A stretch of 64,000 nucleotides of DNA from Candidatus Methanocrinis natronophilus (GTDB lineage Archaea; Halobacteriota; Methanosarcinia; Methanotrichales; Methanotrichaceae): the NCBI GenBank assembly GCA_029167045.1, contig JARFPK010000002.1, positions 35,957-99,956 on the forward strand, read 5' to 3'. Position 1 is the stretch's first letter. Each line of letters begins with the position of its first letter. The notes under the pieces were generated by a model. The model was not told where the DNA came from. It was given only the letters and a program-made list of their open reading frames with translations, and did no database searches. Positions 46,423 through 54,874 of this stretch are shown here, piece after piece. Made by a program: the position numbers and the translations under genes.

Positions 46423-46904
46423 CTCTTCTTGATGAAGGCGATGTCGCCCAAGGTGACGCCCCGGCCGCCCTTCCCCGCCTTCCAGTCCTCGTCGCTCAAT
46501 TTGTCGGTCAGCTTCACGTTCAGCTCCCTCTCGAGCTTGATCCTCACCGAGTCCTCGGGTACGATCTCGTGCCGCTCTATCTTCCTGATGAGGGAGGCCT
46601 TCTCCTTGATCTTGAGCCCCAGCTCCTCGGGGGTCAGCTCCATCCCCTCCCTGGCCTCTTTTACGATCCGGCCGTATTCGGGGACTATCTCGGGCATCTC
46701 CCTGAACTCGTCGCGACGGGGCCTGGGCTTCGGCGCAGCCCTGAAGGCCCTCTCCTGGGGGATGACCTTCCTCGGCACAGGTGAAAACTTGTCTAGGACC
46801 TCTCCAAACCGGGCGCAGGTGTTGCAGACCTGCAGTTCAGACCCGTCGATCACCACTCTCTTGGGGCTCCCGGAGACTTCTGCACCGCATATCTCACACT
46901 GCAT
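46419..46904 (-). CDS. Multiprotein bridging factor aMBF1
   Basis: The predicted protein is 161 aa. An N-terminal zinc ribbon (CEICGAEV...CNTCARFGE) and a C-terminal Cro-type helix-turn-helix (REGMELTPEELGLKIKEKASLIRKIERHEIVPED) define archaeal MBF1, a transcription- and ribosome-associated factor. It is the first gene of a minus-strand operon of four overlapping genes, divergent from PAN. Confidence 0.92.
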   Translation of the reverse strand: MQCEICGAEVSGSPKRVVIDGSELQVCNTCARFGEVLDKFSPVPRKVIPQERAFRAAPKPRPRRDEFREMPEIVPEYGRIVKEAREGMELTPEELGLKIKEKASLIRKIERHEIVPEDSVRIKLERELNVKLTDKLSDEDWKAGKGGRGVTLGDIAFIKKR

Positions 46905-46920
46905 ATCAGTTCAACTCGGA

Positions 46921-46935
46921 AAAGTTTAATAGCAG
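46921..46935 (+). promoter_or_regulatory. Candidate promoter of PAN
   Basis: AAAAGTTTAATAGC is TATA-like and lies about 35 bases before the ATG at 46964; GGAG at seven bases before the ATG is the ribosome-binding site. The short space is shared with the divergent aMBF1 gene. Confidence 0.4.
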
Positions 46936-46963
46936 TCAACGTTAAATACGCTTTGGAGATCCC

Positions 46964-48184
46964 ATGGACGAATCGAGAGTCGGCGCTGATTTTTCGCGCT
47001 ACCTGATGGACCGGATGCGCCAGCTAGAGGAGCGTAACCTCGCTCTTCGAGAGCAGAAGGACCGGGTGGAGGGCGAAAAGCGGGTCATGGAGAACCAGAA
47101 GCTCAAGTTCGAGCGCGAGGTGAGAAAGCTTCGTAGCGAGCTGGAGCGGCTCCGGACCGGCCCCCTCATCGTCGGGACGATCCTGGACGTCCTCGACGAC
47201 AGCCGGGTGGTGGTCAAGAGCAGCACAGGACCTCGATTCGTCGTCAACGTATCCCAGTTCATAGAGGGGGATCTCCGGCCTGGGACTAGAGTCGCCCTTA
47301 ACCAGCAGTCCTTCTCGGTGATGTTCGCCCTACCCTCCTCTACCGATCCCGCCGTCTTCGGCATGGAGATCGAGGACGCCCCAGACGTCGACTTCGGCCA
47401 GATCGGAGGGCTGGAAGACCAGATCTCCCAGATCAGGGAGATCGTGGAGCTACCCCTCAAGAGGCCCGACCTCTTCGTCAAGGTAGGGATAGAGCCGCCG
47501 AAGGGGGTCCTCCTCTACGGCCCTCCCGGAACGGGAAAGACCCTTCTCGCGAAGGCGGTCGCCTGCAGCACCGAGGCGACCTTCCTCCGGGTGGTGGGAA
47601 GCGAGCTCGTCCAGAAGTACATCGGCGAGGGGGCGAGGATGGTGAGGGAGCTCTTCGAGCTCGCCCAGAACAAGGCTCCGGCGATCATATTCGTCGACGA
47701 GCTGGACGCCATAGGCTCCCGGAGGATGGACGGGGCGACGAGCGGCGACCGGGAGGTCCAGAGGACCCTGATGCAGCTCCTCGCCGAGATGGACGGCTTC
47801 GACCCCCGGGGGGAGGTGAAGCTGATCGCCGCCACCAACAGGCCCGATATGCTCGATCCGGCGCTTCTCCGCCCTGGCAGGTTCGACCGGCTCATCTACG
47901 TCCCCCTGCCGAACCGGGAGGGGAGGCATTCGATCCTGGCGATCCATACCGCCAGCATGAACCTCCATCCCGACGTCGATCTCAAGAGGATCGCAGAAGG
48001 AGCCGAGGCCGCCAGCGGCGCAGACCTGAAGGCCCTGGCGACGGAGGCGGGGATGTTTGCGATCCGGGAGGAGAGGGACGTCGTCTGCCACCGGGACTTC
48101 GAGCGGGCCCGCTCGAAGATCGCCGACTCCCACGCCGATACTACAAAAGAGGTCTCGGAGGTCGCCTTCGGCCAGTACGCCTGA
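46964..48184 (+). CDS. pan: Proteasome-activating nucleotidase (PAN)
   Basis: The predicted protein is 406 aa. A hexameric AAA+ unfoldase that feeds proteins to the 20S proteasome. It has an N-terminal coiled coil (residues 12-65), an OB domain, Walker A GPPGTGKT (186-193), Walker [12 protein letters not shown] and arginine-finger region [12 protein letters not shown]. The C-terminus is QYA; typical PAN ends with hydrophobic-Tyr-X, which docks into the 20S ring, so the hydrophobic position is replaced by Gln here. The gap 48185-48457 holds no gene. Confidence 0.95.
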   Translation: MDESRVGADFSRYLMDRMRQLEERNLALREQKDRVEGEKRVMENQKLKFEREVRKLRSELERLRTGPLIVGTILDVLDDSRVVVKSSTGPRFVVNVSQFIEGDLRPGTRVALNQQSFSVMFALPSSTDPAVFGMEIEDAPDVDFGQIGGLEDQISQIREIVELPLKRPDLFVKVGIEPPKGVLLYGPPGTGKTLLAKAVACSTEATFLRVVGSELVQKYIGEGARMVRELFELAQNKAPAIIFVDELDAIGSRRMDGATSGDREVQRTLMQLLAEMDGFDPRGEVKLIAATNRPDMLDPALLRPGRFDRLIYVPLPNREGRHSILAIHTASMNLHPDVDLKRIAEGAEAASGADLKALATEAGMFAIREERDVVCHRDFERARSKIADSHADTTKEVSEVAFGQYA

Positions 48185-48457
48185 CGGCCCCCTGGCGGAC
48201 CTGCCCAACCCTTTTTCTGGCGGACTCTTCTGGTGCCTCTTCACAGGTGTTCGATCGCTCTTAAACGGTCCCCTTCGCTCGCAGTTCCCATCACCCCCCC
48301 CGGCTTCTAAAAGTGATCTTGATGGGCTACTATAGGCCGGATCGACGATCCCGGTCTCCCCCCAGTGGCGAGAACCGTTATATAAAGCCGCCGACCATCT
48401 TCTCCTCGTTTCAAGTATTAGGGGGGGTTTTCTTCGGTCGCTGACGAAGGTGAGCGG

Positions 48458-48829
48458 GTGAGGGTCAGAGGGAAGGTCGCTGCGGGGCTGGGGGAGGGGA
48501 AGTACTACATCTCCAGGGAGGGGTACCGAAGGCAGTTCTCCGAGAAGCTCGGGTTTGAGCCGTCGCCGGGGACGCTGAACCTGAAGCTCGACGAGCCCTT
48601 TACCCTCCACGACTCCGACTACATCGAGATCGAGGGTTTCTCCGAGGAGGGTAGGTCCTTCGGCGGCTGCATCTGCCGCCCCGTCAGGATCGGCGGGATA
48701 CGAGGGGCGATCGTCCGCCCCGAGCGAACGAGCTATCCTGCGACGCTACTCGAAATCATCGCCCCCGTCAACCTCCGCGAAGCCATGGGATTATCGGACG
48801 GGGACGAGGTGGAGGTGGTCGTGGGATGA
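48458..48829 (+). CDS. ribK: CTP-dependent riboflavin kinase
   Basis: The predicted protein is 123 aa, matching the archaeal CTP-using kinase that makes FMN from riboflavin. Features: GKVAAGLGEGKYYISREGY, FEPSPGTLNLKL and the final part VNLREAMGLSDGDEVEVVV. It consists only of the kinase barrel without the N-terminal helix-turn-helix found in some archaea. The GTG start follows GGTGAG. FMN feeds F420/flavin enzymes. Confidence 0.92.
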   Translation: MRVRGKVAAGLGEGKYYISREGYRRQFSEKLGFEPSPGTLNLKLDEPFTLHDSDYIEIEGFSEEGRSFGGCICRPVRIGGIRGAIVRPERTSYPATLLEIIAPVNLREAMGLSDGDEVEVVVG

Positions 48830-48897
48830 TGGACAGGTATGCGAGATCACTTCCATCATCATATCGCATAACTCGATCATCTTGACGAAAAGGTAAA

Positions 48898-50508
48898 ATG
48901 CCTGTACATCTCTGCACGACGATGGAGGAGATTGTCATAAAGGTCCTTGTCAGCGACCCTCTCTCGGAAGAGGGCGTAAGAAAGCTGGAGACGGAGATGG
49001 AGGTGGACGTCATCACCAACCTCTCCCCCCAAGATCTGATAGATCGAATAAGAGATTACGACGCCCTGGCCATCCGCAGCGGTACGAAGGTGACGGCGGA
49101 GGTGATCGACGCCGCCGATAAGCTGAAGGTCATCGGAAGGGCCGGGGTCGGCGTCGACAACATCGACGTCGAGGCCGCCACCAGGAAGGGGATCATCGTC
49201 GTCAACACCCCCGGAGGAAACACCATATCGGCAGCGGAGCATACCATCGCCATGATGCTATCCCTGGCGAGGAACATCCCCCAGGCGAACAACTCCCTCA
49301 AGGCCGGAGAGTGGAACCGGAAGAGGTACACAGGGGTTGAGGTCTACAACAAGACCCTGGGGATCGTCGGCCTGGGAAGGATCGGGGCGGAGATCGCCTC
49401 GAGGATGAAGTCCTTCGGGATGAGGATCCTCGCCTACGACCCCTTCGTCACCGAGGAGAAGGCCGCCTCCCTCGGGATCAGGCTCGCCTCCCTCCAGGAG
49501 ATCTACAGGGAGTCCGACTTCATCACCGTCCACACCCCCCTGACGAAGGAGACGAGAAACCTCATCGACGAGGAGCAGATGAAGATGATGAAGCCGGGGG
49601 TCAGGCTGATAAACTGCGCCCGGGGCGGGATCATCAACGAGGAGGCCCTGGCGAAGGCCGTCGCCGAGGGGAGGGTTGGTGGAGCGGCCGTCGACGTCTT
49701 CACAAAAGAGCCTCCGATCGATAACCCCCTTCTTGAGGAGGCCGGCGTCATCGTTACCCCCCACCTGGGGGCCTCCACCGCCGAGGCCCAGGTGAACGTG
49801 GCGGTGGCGGTGGCAGAGCAGATCCTGGCGGTGGCGAGGGGAGAGATGCCCCCCAACGCCCTTAACATGCCAGCCATATCCGCCGAGACGATGGCGATGA
49901 TGGGACCCTACATGGACCTGGTGGAGAAGATGGCGAGGCTCGCCGCCCAGCTGGGGGAGGACGGCTACGAGAAGCTGGAGATCGTCTACGGAGGGACCGT
50001 CGCCGAGAAGGAGACCAAGCCAGTCACCATATCGGCGGTTAAGGGTTTCCTCGAAACGATCGGCCACTCCGCCAACTTCGTCAACTCCCTCGCGAAGCTT
50101 CGGGACTGCGGCATCGCCCTCACCGAGAGCAGGACCGAATCCACCAACGGCTACAGCAACATCGTAACCCTCACCCTCTCGGGGCCGAAGGGGTCTGTCT
50201 CCGTCTACGGGACCGTCTACGGCAAGAACGAGGGGAGGATCGTCCAGATAAACGAGTACCGGGTCTACGTCCCCACCGAGGGGTGCATGATCATCGCCAC
50301 CCACGAGGACCGGCCGAACATCATAGGGCCCTGCTGCGTTGTATTGGGGGAGGACGATATCAACATCGGCGGGATGCACGTCGGTAGGAAGGCCTCGGGT
50401 GGAGAGCAGATCATGGTTCTGAACGTCGACCACGCCGTCTCCGATGATACCTTGAAGAGGCTGGCGGGGGTGCCGGGGGTAAGCAGGGCGAAGATGATAA
50501 CGCTGTAA
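48898..50508 (+). CDS. serA: D-3-phosphoglycerate dehydrogenase
   Basis: The predicted protein is 536 aa, the long form with ASB and ACT domains. It oxidises 3-phosphoglycerate as the first step of serine synthesis. NAD-binding GLGRIGAEIASRMKSFG, catalytic ARGGIINEEAL, and HLGASTAEAQ (catalytic His) are intact; the C-terminal ACT domain (EDRPNIIGPCCVVLGED) allows serine regulation. I keep the ATG at 48898 because AAAAGGT lies just before it. Confidence 0.95.
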   Translation: MPVHLCTTMEEIVIKVLVSDPLSEEGVRKLETEMEVDVITNLSPQDLIDRIRDYDALAIRSGTKVTAEVIDAADKLKVIGRAGVGVDNIDVEAATRKGIIVVNTPGGNTISAAEHTIAMMLSLARNIPQANNSLKAGEWNRKRYTGVEVYNKTLGIVGLGRIGAEIASRMKSFGMRILAYDPFVTEEKAASLGIRLASLQEIYRESDFITVHTPLTKETRNLIDEEQMKMMKPGVRLINCARGGIINEEALAKAVAEGRVGGAAVDVFTKEPPIDNPLLEEAGVIVTPHLGASTAEAQVNVAVAVAEQILAVARGEMPPNALNMPAISAETMAMMGPYMDLVEKMARLAAQLGEDGYEKLEIVYGGTVAEKETKPVTISAVKGFLETIGHSANFVNSLAKLRDCGIALTESRTESTNGYSNIVTLTLSGPKGSVSVYGTVYGKNEGRIVQINEYRVYVPTEGCMIIATHEDRPNIIGPCCVVLGEDDINIGGMHVGRKASGGEQIMVLNVDHAVSDDTLKRLAGVPGVSRAKMITL

Positions 50509-50514
50509 AAAAAG

Positions 50515-51216
50515 TCAGGATATATCGGCCTTCATCCTTCTGACCAACTCCTCCTTTATCTCGCCGGACCGGTCGCCGCCGCAGACCGCTCCCCGGACCC
50601 CGATGATGTCCGGTCCGGCCCTCTTCAGAAGGGCGAGGTCCGTGAACTTGATGGTGCCGGCGATGGCTACCTCCATCCCGCGGTCGTGGCCCGCCGAGAT
50701 GAATTCGGCGATCTCCGCCTCAGTCATGAACTGGAAGGTGGTCATGCCGTCCTTTATGGCGGTGTCGACCATGACGACATCTGCGCCGCTTCGGCTGGCC
50801 ACCTCCGGAAGCTCCATGGGAGAGATCGATCCGACCCGGGCGTAGTCGGAGTAGGCGGCTGCCACCAGTCTCTTTCCTTCGTCAAAATCCTTTATCGATC
50901 TCGCGATATTTCCGAGCATATCCGCGGCCTCATCCCGGCTCCTGATCTTGAGGAGGCCCACCTTGATGTAGTCGGCGCCGGAGACGGCAGCTCCCAGGGC
51001 GGCGAGGCTGGCGGTCCCGGGCTTGTAGTCGAAGTCGCCGATGGTGGCGCTGACGGGGATCCTCCCGGCCGAGACGTCGGCCACCGACCTTATCATCCAG
51101 GGGAAGTTCGCCCCCAGGGACCCCTCCCGGGGGTTCTTGACGTCCAGGATGTCCGCTCCTCCTGCCATCGCCGCCTCCGCCTCCGAGGCGTTTACCGGAC
51201 TGACCAACAACCTCAT
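50515..51216 (-). CDS. mfnB: (5-formylfuran-3-yl)methyl phosphate synthase
   Basis: The predicted protein is 233 aa. It condenses two glyceraldehyde-3-phosphate molecules to the furan precursor of methanofuran, the first C1 carrier in methanogenesis. The TIM-barrel signature LDVKNPREGSLGANFPW with the Schiff-base Lys and VDTAIKDGMTTF are present. It is convergent with serA (6-bp gap) and divergent from the HisA-like gene. Its presence supports a methanogen. Confidence 0.92.
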   Translation of the reverse strand: MRLLVSPVNASEAEAAMAGGADILDVKNPREGSLGANFPWMIRSVADVSAGRIPVSATIGDFDYKPGTASLAALGAAVSGADYIKVGLLKIRSRDEAADMLGNIARSIKDFDEGKRLVAAAYSDYARVGSISPMELPEVASRSGADVVMVDTAIKDGMTTFQFMTEAEIAEFISAGHDRGMEVAIAGTIKFTDLALLKRAGPDIIGVRGAVCGGDRSGEIKEELVRRMKADIS

Positions 51217-51243
51217 ATCGTCCCATCCTCGCTGGATAAAATC

Positions 51244-51933
51244 ATGATCCGCTGCGTCTTTGTCCTGGACCTATTTAACGGTTCGGCGGTCCACGCCCTC
51301 CGGGGGGAGCGGGAGAAGTACCGGCCGATCCAGGAGACGAGCAAGATCGTCGTAACCTGCGACCCCCTGGCGATCCTGGATCTTCTCCGGCCGAAGGAGG
51401 TCTACGTCGCCGACCTCGATCGGATTATGGGGACCGGCGATAACCTGGATCTGATCGGCGAGATCGCGCGGGAGGCGGAGACGATGGCCGACGTCGGGAT
51501 CTCGTCGACCGGAGAGCTGGACCTCCTCCCTCCATCGGTCAAGCCGGTCCTGGGGACGGAGACGGGATCCTTCGACCTCCTCGAGGAGGCGTCGTCGAGA
51601 AGGGACGCAGTCGTCAGCATCGATCTATTCGGGGGCGCCGTCCTCGCCCGGGACCCCGCCCTCAGGGTCCCTCCCCTCGACCTGATCCGGAGGCTGAACC
51701 CCCTCCCCCTCAAAGAGATCATCCTCCTCTCCCTCGATCGGGTGGGGACCTCGGCAGGGCTTGATGAGATCTTTCTCTGGAAGGCCGCCCGCCTCTCCGC
51801 CCATCCCCTCCTCCTCGGCGGCGGAGTAAAAGATGGCTCGGACCTCGACCGACTGGAGGATCTGGGGATCGCCGGCGCCCTCGTCGCCACGGCGGTCCAT
51901 AACGGGAAGATACCCCTGGAGGCCTTGAGATGA
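51244..51933 (+). CDS. HisA-related TIM-barrel protein
   Basis: The predicted protein is 229 aa from the ATG at 51244. It resembles HisA/HisF: IRCVFVLDLFNGSAVHALRG at the first strand, VYVADLDRI, and a C-terminal phosphate-binding GGGVKDGSDLDRLEDLGIAGALVATAVHNG. The histidine-pathway catalytic Asp residues are not all obvious, so it may not be HisA itself. Its divergent position next to mfnB suggests a possible role in methanofuran or related cofactor synthesis; this is inference. Confidence 0.75.
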   Translation: MIRCVFVLDLFNGSAVHALRGEREKYRPIQETSKIVVTCDPLAILDLLRPKEVYVADLDRIMGTGDNLDLIGEIAREAETMADVGISSTGELDLLPPSVKPVLGTETGSFDLLEEASSRRDAVVSIDLFGGAVLARDPALRVPPLDLIRRLNPLPLKEIILLSLDRVGTSAGLDEIFLWKAARLSAHPLLLGGGVKDGSDLDRLEDLGIAGALVATAVHNGKIPLEALR

Positions 51934-52033
51934 GAGAGGAGAAGGCTTTGCTCTTGGATCTTTGTCGAAGGCCCCAAGATCTATTCCACCCCCTCCACGA
52001 CCTTTATCAGAGAGGGAGCCCTTATCGAGGTCC

Positions 52034-52813
52034 ATGGGATACGACCACCGCCGCCACGCCGGAAACGCCGGCGACGTATGGAAGCACCTCATCCTCGCCG
52101 AGGCGGCCGACCGCCTCTTCGAGGCGGGATTCCGCATCTACGTCGAGAGCCACGCCGGCCGCCCCGAATACCTCCTCAGGGACGGCGGGGAGTGGGAGGG
52201 GGGGATCGGCAAGCTCTGGCCTATTCCGGAGGGGCTGGCGGCCCGTCCCTACTTTCAGATCCTGGCCGTCTTGAACCCTCAGGGCCTTGAGCTGTATCCG
52301 GGGTCTGCGTCCATAGTCCTCCACCTCGCGAGGCGGCGCGGCTTCGCCCTGAGGTCTGAGCTGTGGGATACGAACCCCGAGGTTGAGGCGGCCTGGAGAT
52401 CTCACCTGGGCGGCGGTGAGGGGTCGCAGGTTCAATTTCGCCTCGGGGACGGCTTCTCCGGCGCGGGCCGGTTTATATGCCGCAACCGGGAGCCGGCCCT
52501 CCTCCTCATAGACTCTCCCTTCACCGGAGAGGGGGACGCCGCCCTGGTGGATGAGCTGATGGGAAGAGCGGTGGAGGCGGGGTGGGCCGCCCTATCGTGG
52601 CATCCCGTCGGCGAAAGACCGCTCCCCATCCCGAGATCGCACCACCGGACCTTTTCCCTCAACTTCAACGAGGCGGACCTCGACGGCTGCGGTATGGAGG
52701 GGGCGGCGATGGTCCTCGCCTGGGGGGATCGGACTCCGGGACGGATCGAGGATCTGGCGGAGGTCCTCGGGGGGATCGAGGAGGAGTTTTCTGGGATTGG
52801 GAGGCGGATGTGA
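52034..52813 (+). CDS. RlmJ-like methyltransferase family protein
   Basis: The predicted protein is 259 aa. The N-terminus (YDHRRHAGNAGDVWKHLIL, then YVESHAG) strongly resembles E. coli RlmJ (YRHxFHAGNxADVxKH), which methylates 23S rRNA adenine 2030. The catalytic DPPY-type motif appears as IDSPF at Asp160, so activity or substrate may differ. RlmJ is a mostly bacterial family, so transfer is possible. The start at 52034 aligns with RlmJ; the 24-codon upstream extension is proline-rich and unlikely. Confidence 0.7.
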   Translation: MGYDHRRHAGNAGDVWKHLILAEAADRLFEAGFRIYVESHAGRPEYLLRDGGEWEGGIGKLWPIPEGLAARPYFQILAVLNPQGLELYPGSASIVLHLARRRGFALRSELWDTNPEVEAAWRSHLGGGEGSQVQFRLGDGFSGAGRFICRNREPALLLIDSPFTGEGDAALVDELMGRAVEAGWAALSWHPVGERPLPIPRSHHRTFSLNFNEADLDGCGMEGAAMVLAWGDRTPGRIEDLAEVLGGIEEEFSGIGRRM

Positions 52814-52837
52814 GAATATTTTTAAAGATATCCGGGG

Positions 52838-54772
52838 ATGAGGAAGACGATGGGTAAGGGGTTCATCGAGACGGGAGGGGCCGATAGCGGCCAGAAGTAT
52901 CAGCGGGAGAGAGAGCTCTGGCCTGAGAAGTTCGCCCCCCTCGCCACCATATTCAGGAATATCCACCCAGGAGACCGGATATTTATAGGGACCGGCTGCG
53001 GCGAGCCCCAGCACCTCCTCAAGGCCCTCGTCGATTACGTAAAAAACAACCCCAAGGCCTTCTTCGAGGCGGAGGTGATCCACGTCTGGTCCCTGGGGGT
53101 CGCCCCCTACGCCGACGAGAAGCTCGCCGACAACTTCCGGCTCGACTCTTTCTTTATAGGCGACAGCACCCGGGACGCCGTCAACCGGGGGGCGGCCGAC
53201 TACACCCCCATCTTCCTCTCCCAGGTCCCCGATCTGTTCCGCCGCGAGATCACCCCCATCGACGTCGCCCTCGTCCAGACCTCCCCCCCCGACGCCCACG
53301 GGTACATGAGTTTGGGGGTGTCGGTCGACATCGTCAAGGCCGCCCTGGAGATGGCGCCCCTGGCCATCGCCCAGGTCAACCGGTTCATGCCCCGGATCCA
53401 CGGCGACGGCTTTCTGAGCGTCGAGGATGTGGACTATTTGATTCCACAGGACGAGCCGCTCCTGGAGTACCGCCCTGCGGTCGTCAGCGACACCGCCGCG
53501 AGGATCGCATCTTACGTCGCCCGGATCATCGAGGACGGATCGACGGTCCAGGTGGGGTACGGCTACGCCCCCAACGCCCTCCTCTCCCACCTTCACAAGA
53601 AAAAGCACCTGGGGATTCATACTGAACTGCTCACCGACGGGATCGTCGAATTGATGAGGTCGGGGGTTGTCGACAACTCCAGAAAATCCATCGACCGGGG
53701 TAAGACCGTCGCCTCCTTCTGCATGGGGCGGGCCGAGACCTACGAGTACCTCGACGACAACCCGTCGGTCGAGTTCAAGACGATCGACTACACCAACAAC
53801 CCCCTGATCATATCGAAGATCAAGAGGATGACCGCCATCAACAGCGCCATGGAGATCGACCTCACCGGCCAGGCCACCGCCGAGTCCATCGGCAGCACCT
53901 TCTACAGCGGGATCGGCGGCCAGGCGGACTTCATGAGGGGCGCCCTTCTGGCACCGGGCGGAAAGTCGATCCTCGCCCTCCCATCGACGGCCCTCGCCGG
54001 GAAAGTCTCCAGAATCGTCCCCTCTCTATCCGCCGGATCGGGGGTGACCCTGACGAGGGGGGACGTCCAGTATGTGGTCACAGAGCGCGGGATCGCCTAC
54101 CTCCAGGGAAAGAACATCCGGGAGAGGGCGATGGACCTCATATCAATCGCCCACCCGGACTTTCAGCCCTGGCTGATCGAGGAGGCGAAGAGGCTGAATT
54201 TGATCTACCAGGATCAGCCCTTCGTCCCCGGAAAACGCGGCGAGTACCCCGAGCACCTCGCCATCCACAGGACGACCCGCTCCTCCCAAGAGATCCTCCT
54301 GCGCCCCGTCAAGATCAGCGACGAGCCCCTGATCAAGGAGTTCTTCTATTCCCTATCCGACGAGAGCCTCTACACCCGCTTCATCTCCGCGAGGAGGAAC
54401 GTCCCCCGGGAGGTGAGGCAGGAGTTCGTCGCCGTCGACTACTCCCGGGACATGGTGATCCTGGCCATCGTCGAGGAGGAACGCGAGCAGGAGACGGTCG
54501 TCGGCGTCGGCCAGTACAGCCTCAACCCGGATAATCACACCGCCGAGGTCGCTTTAGTCGTAAGAGACGACTACCAGGGCAAGGGCGTGGGAAGCGAGCT
54601 CCTCCACCGCCTCACCTACCTCGCGAAGAGGCAGGGGCTCCTGGGCTTCTCCGCCGAGGTCCTCGTCACCAACCGGCCGATGATGGCCCTCTTCGAGGGG
54701 ATGGGCTTTGAGATCGAGAAGAGGCGGGAGGAGGGGGTCTTCGAGATGAGGATGAAGTTCGGGGGGGTGTGA
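52838..54772 (+). CDS. Acetyl-CoA hydrolase/transferase fused to GNAT acetyltransferase domain (copy 1)
   Basis: The predicted protein is 644 aa. Residues ~25-460 are a 4-hydroxybutyrate/acetate CoA-transferase fold with catalytic Glu263 (GIHTELLTDG), GIGGQADF and VTERGIAYLQGK. Residues ~485-640 are a GNAT domain (RDDYQGKGVGSELLHRLTYLA). CoA transfer or thioester hydrolysis is likely, with the GNAT part possibly acetylating a protein. A paralog lies at 60415-62307. Both may matter in a lineage living on acetate. Confidence 0.88.
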   Translation: MRKTMGKGFIETGGADSGQKYQRERELWPEKFAPLATIFRNIHPGDRIFIGTGCGEPQHLLKALVDYVKNNPKAFFEAEVIHVWSLGVAPYADEKLADNFRLDSFFIGDSTRDAVNRGAADYTPIFLSQVPDLFRREITPIDVALVQTSPPDAHGYMSLGVSVDIVKAALEMAPLAIAQVNRFMPRIHGDGFLSVEDVDYLIPQDEPLLEYRPAVVSDTAARIASYVARIIEDGSTVQVGYGYAPNALLSHLHKKKHLGIHTELLTDGIVELMRSGVVDNSRKSIDRGKTVASFCMGRAETYEYLDDNPSVEFKTIDYTNNPLIISKIKRMTAINSAMEIDLTGQATAESIGSTFYSGIGGQADFMRGALLAPGGKSILALPSTALAGKVSRIVPSLSAGSGVTLTRGDVQYVVTERGIAYLQGKNIRERAMDLISIAHPDFQPWLIEEAKRLNLIYQDQPFVPGKRGEYPEHLAIHRTTRSSQEILLRPVKISDEPLIKEFFYSLSDESLYTRFISARRNVPREVRQEFVAVDYSRDMVILAIVEEEREQETVVGVGQYSLNPDNHTAEVALVVRDDYQGKGVGSELLHRLTYLAKRQGLLGFSAEVLVTNRPMMALFEGMGFEIEKRREEGVFEMRMKFGGV

Positions 54773-54874
54773 GCTTTTAAAGCCGGGTTAATACCGAACT
54801 GATCGCTCAGAATATATCAGCACATATTAGGCTGCATGCACTATCGAATTCGCCAAAGCGAGGGAGGTTTAGAG

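Noticed and set aside
47450..48610. 386-aa frame on the minus strand opposite PAN
   Set aside because: Mirror of a high-GC coding gene; product is low-complexity with no family features.
49258..50433. 391-aa frame on the minus strand opposite serA
   Set aside because: The plus-strand product is an intact SerA; the opposite frame is rich in G/D/H/V from codon mirror effects.
50686..51243. Extended upstream frame of the HisA-like gene
   Set aside because: It is antisense to mfnB; the TIM-barrel protein begins at 51244.
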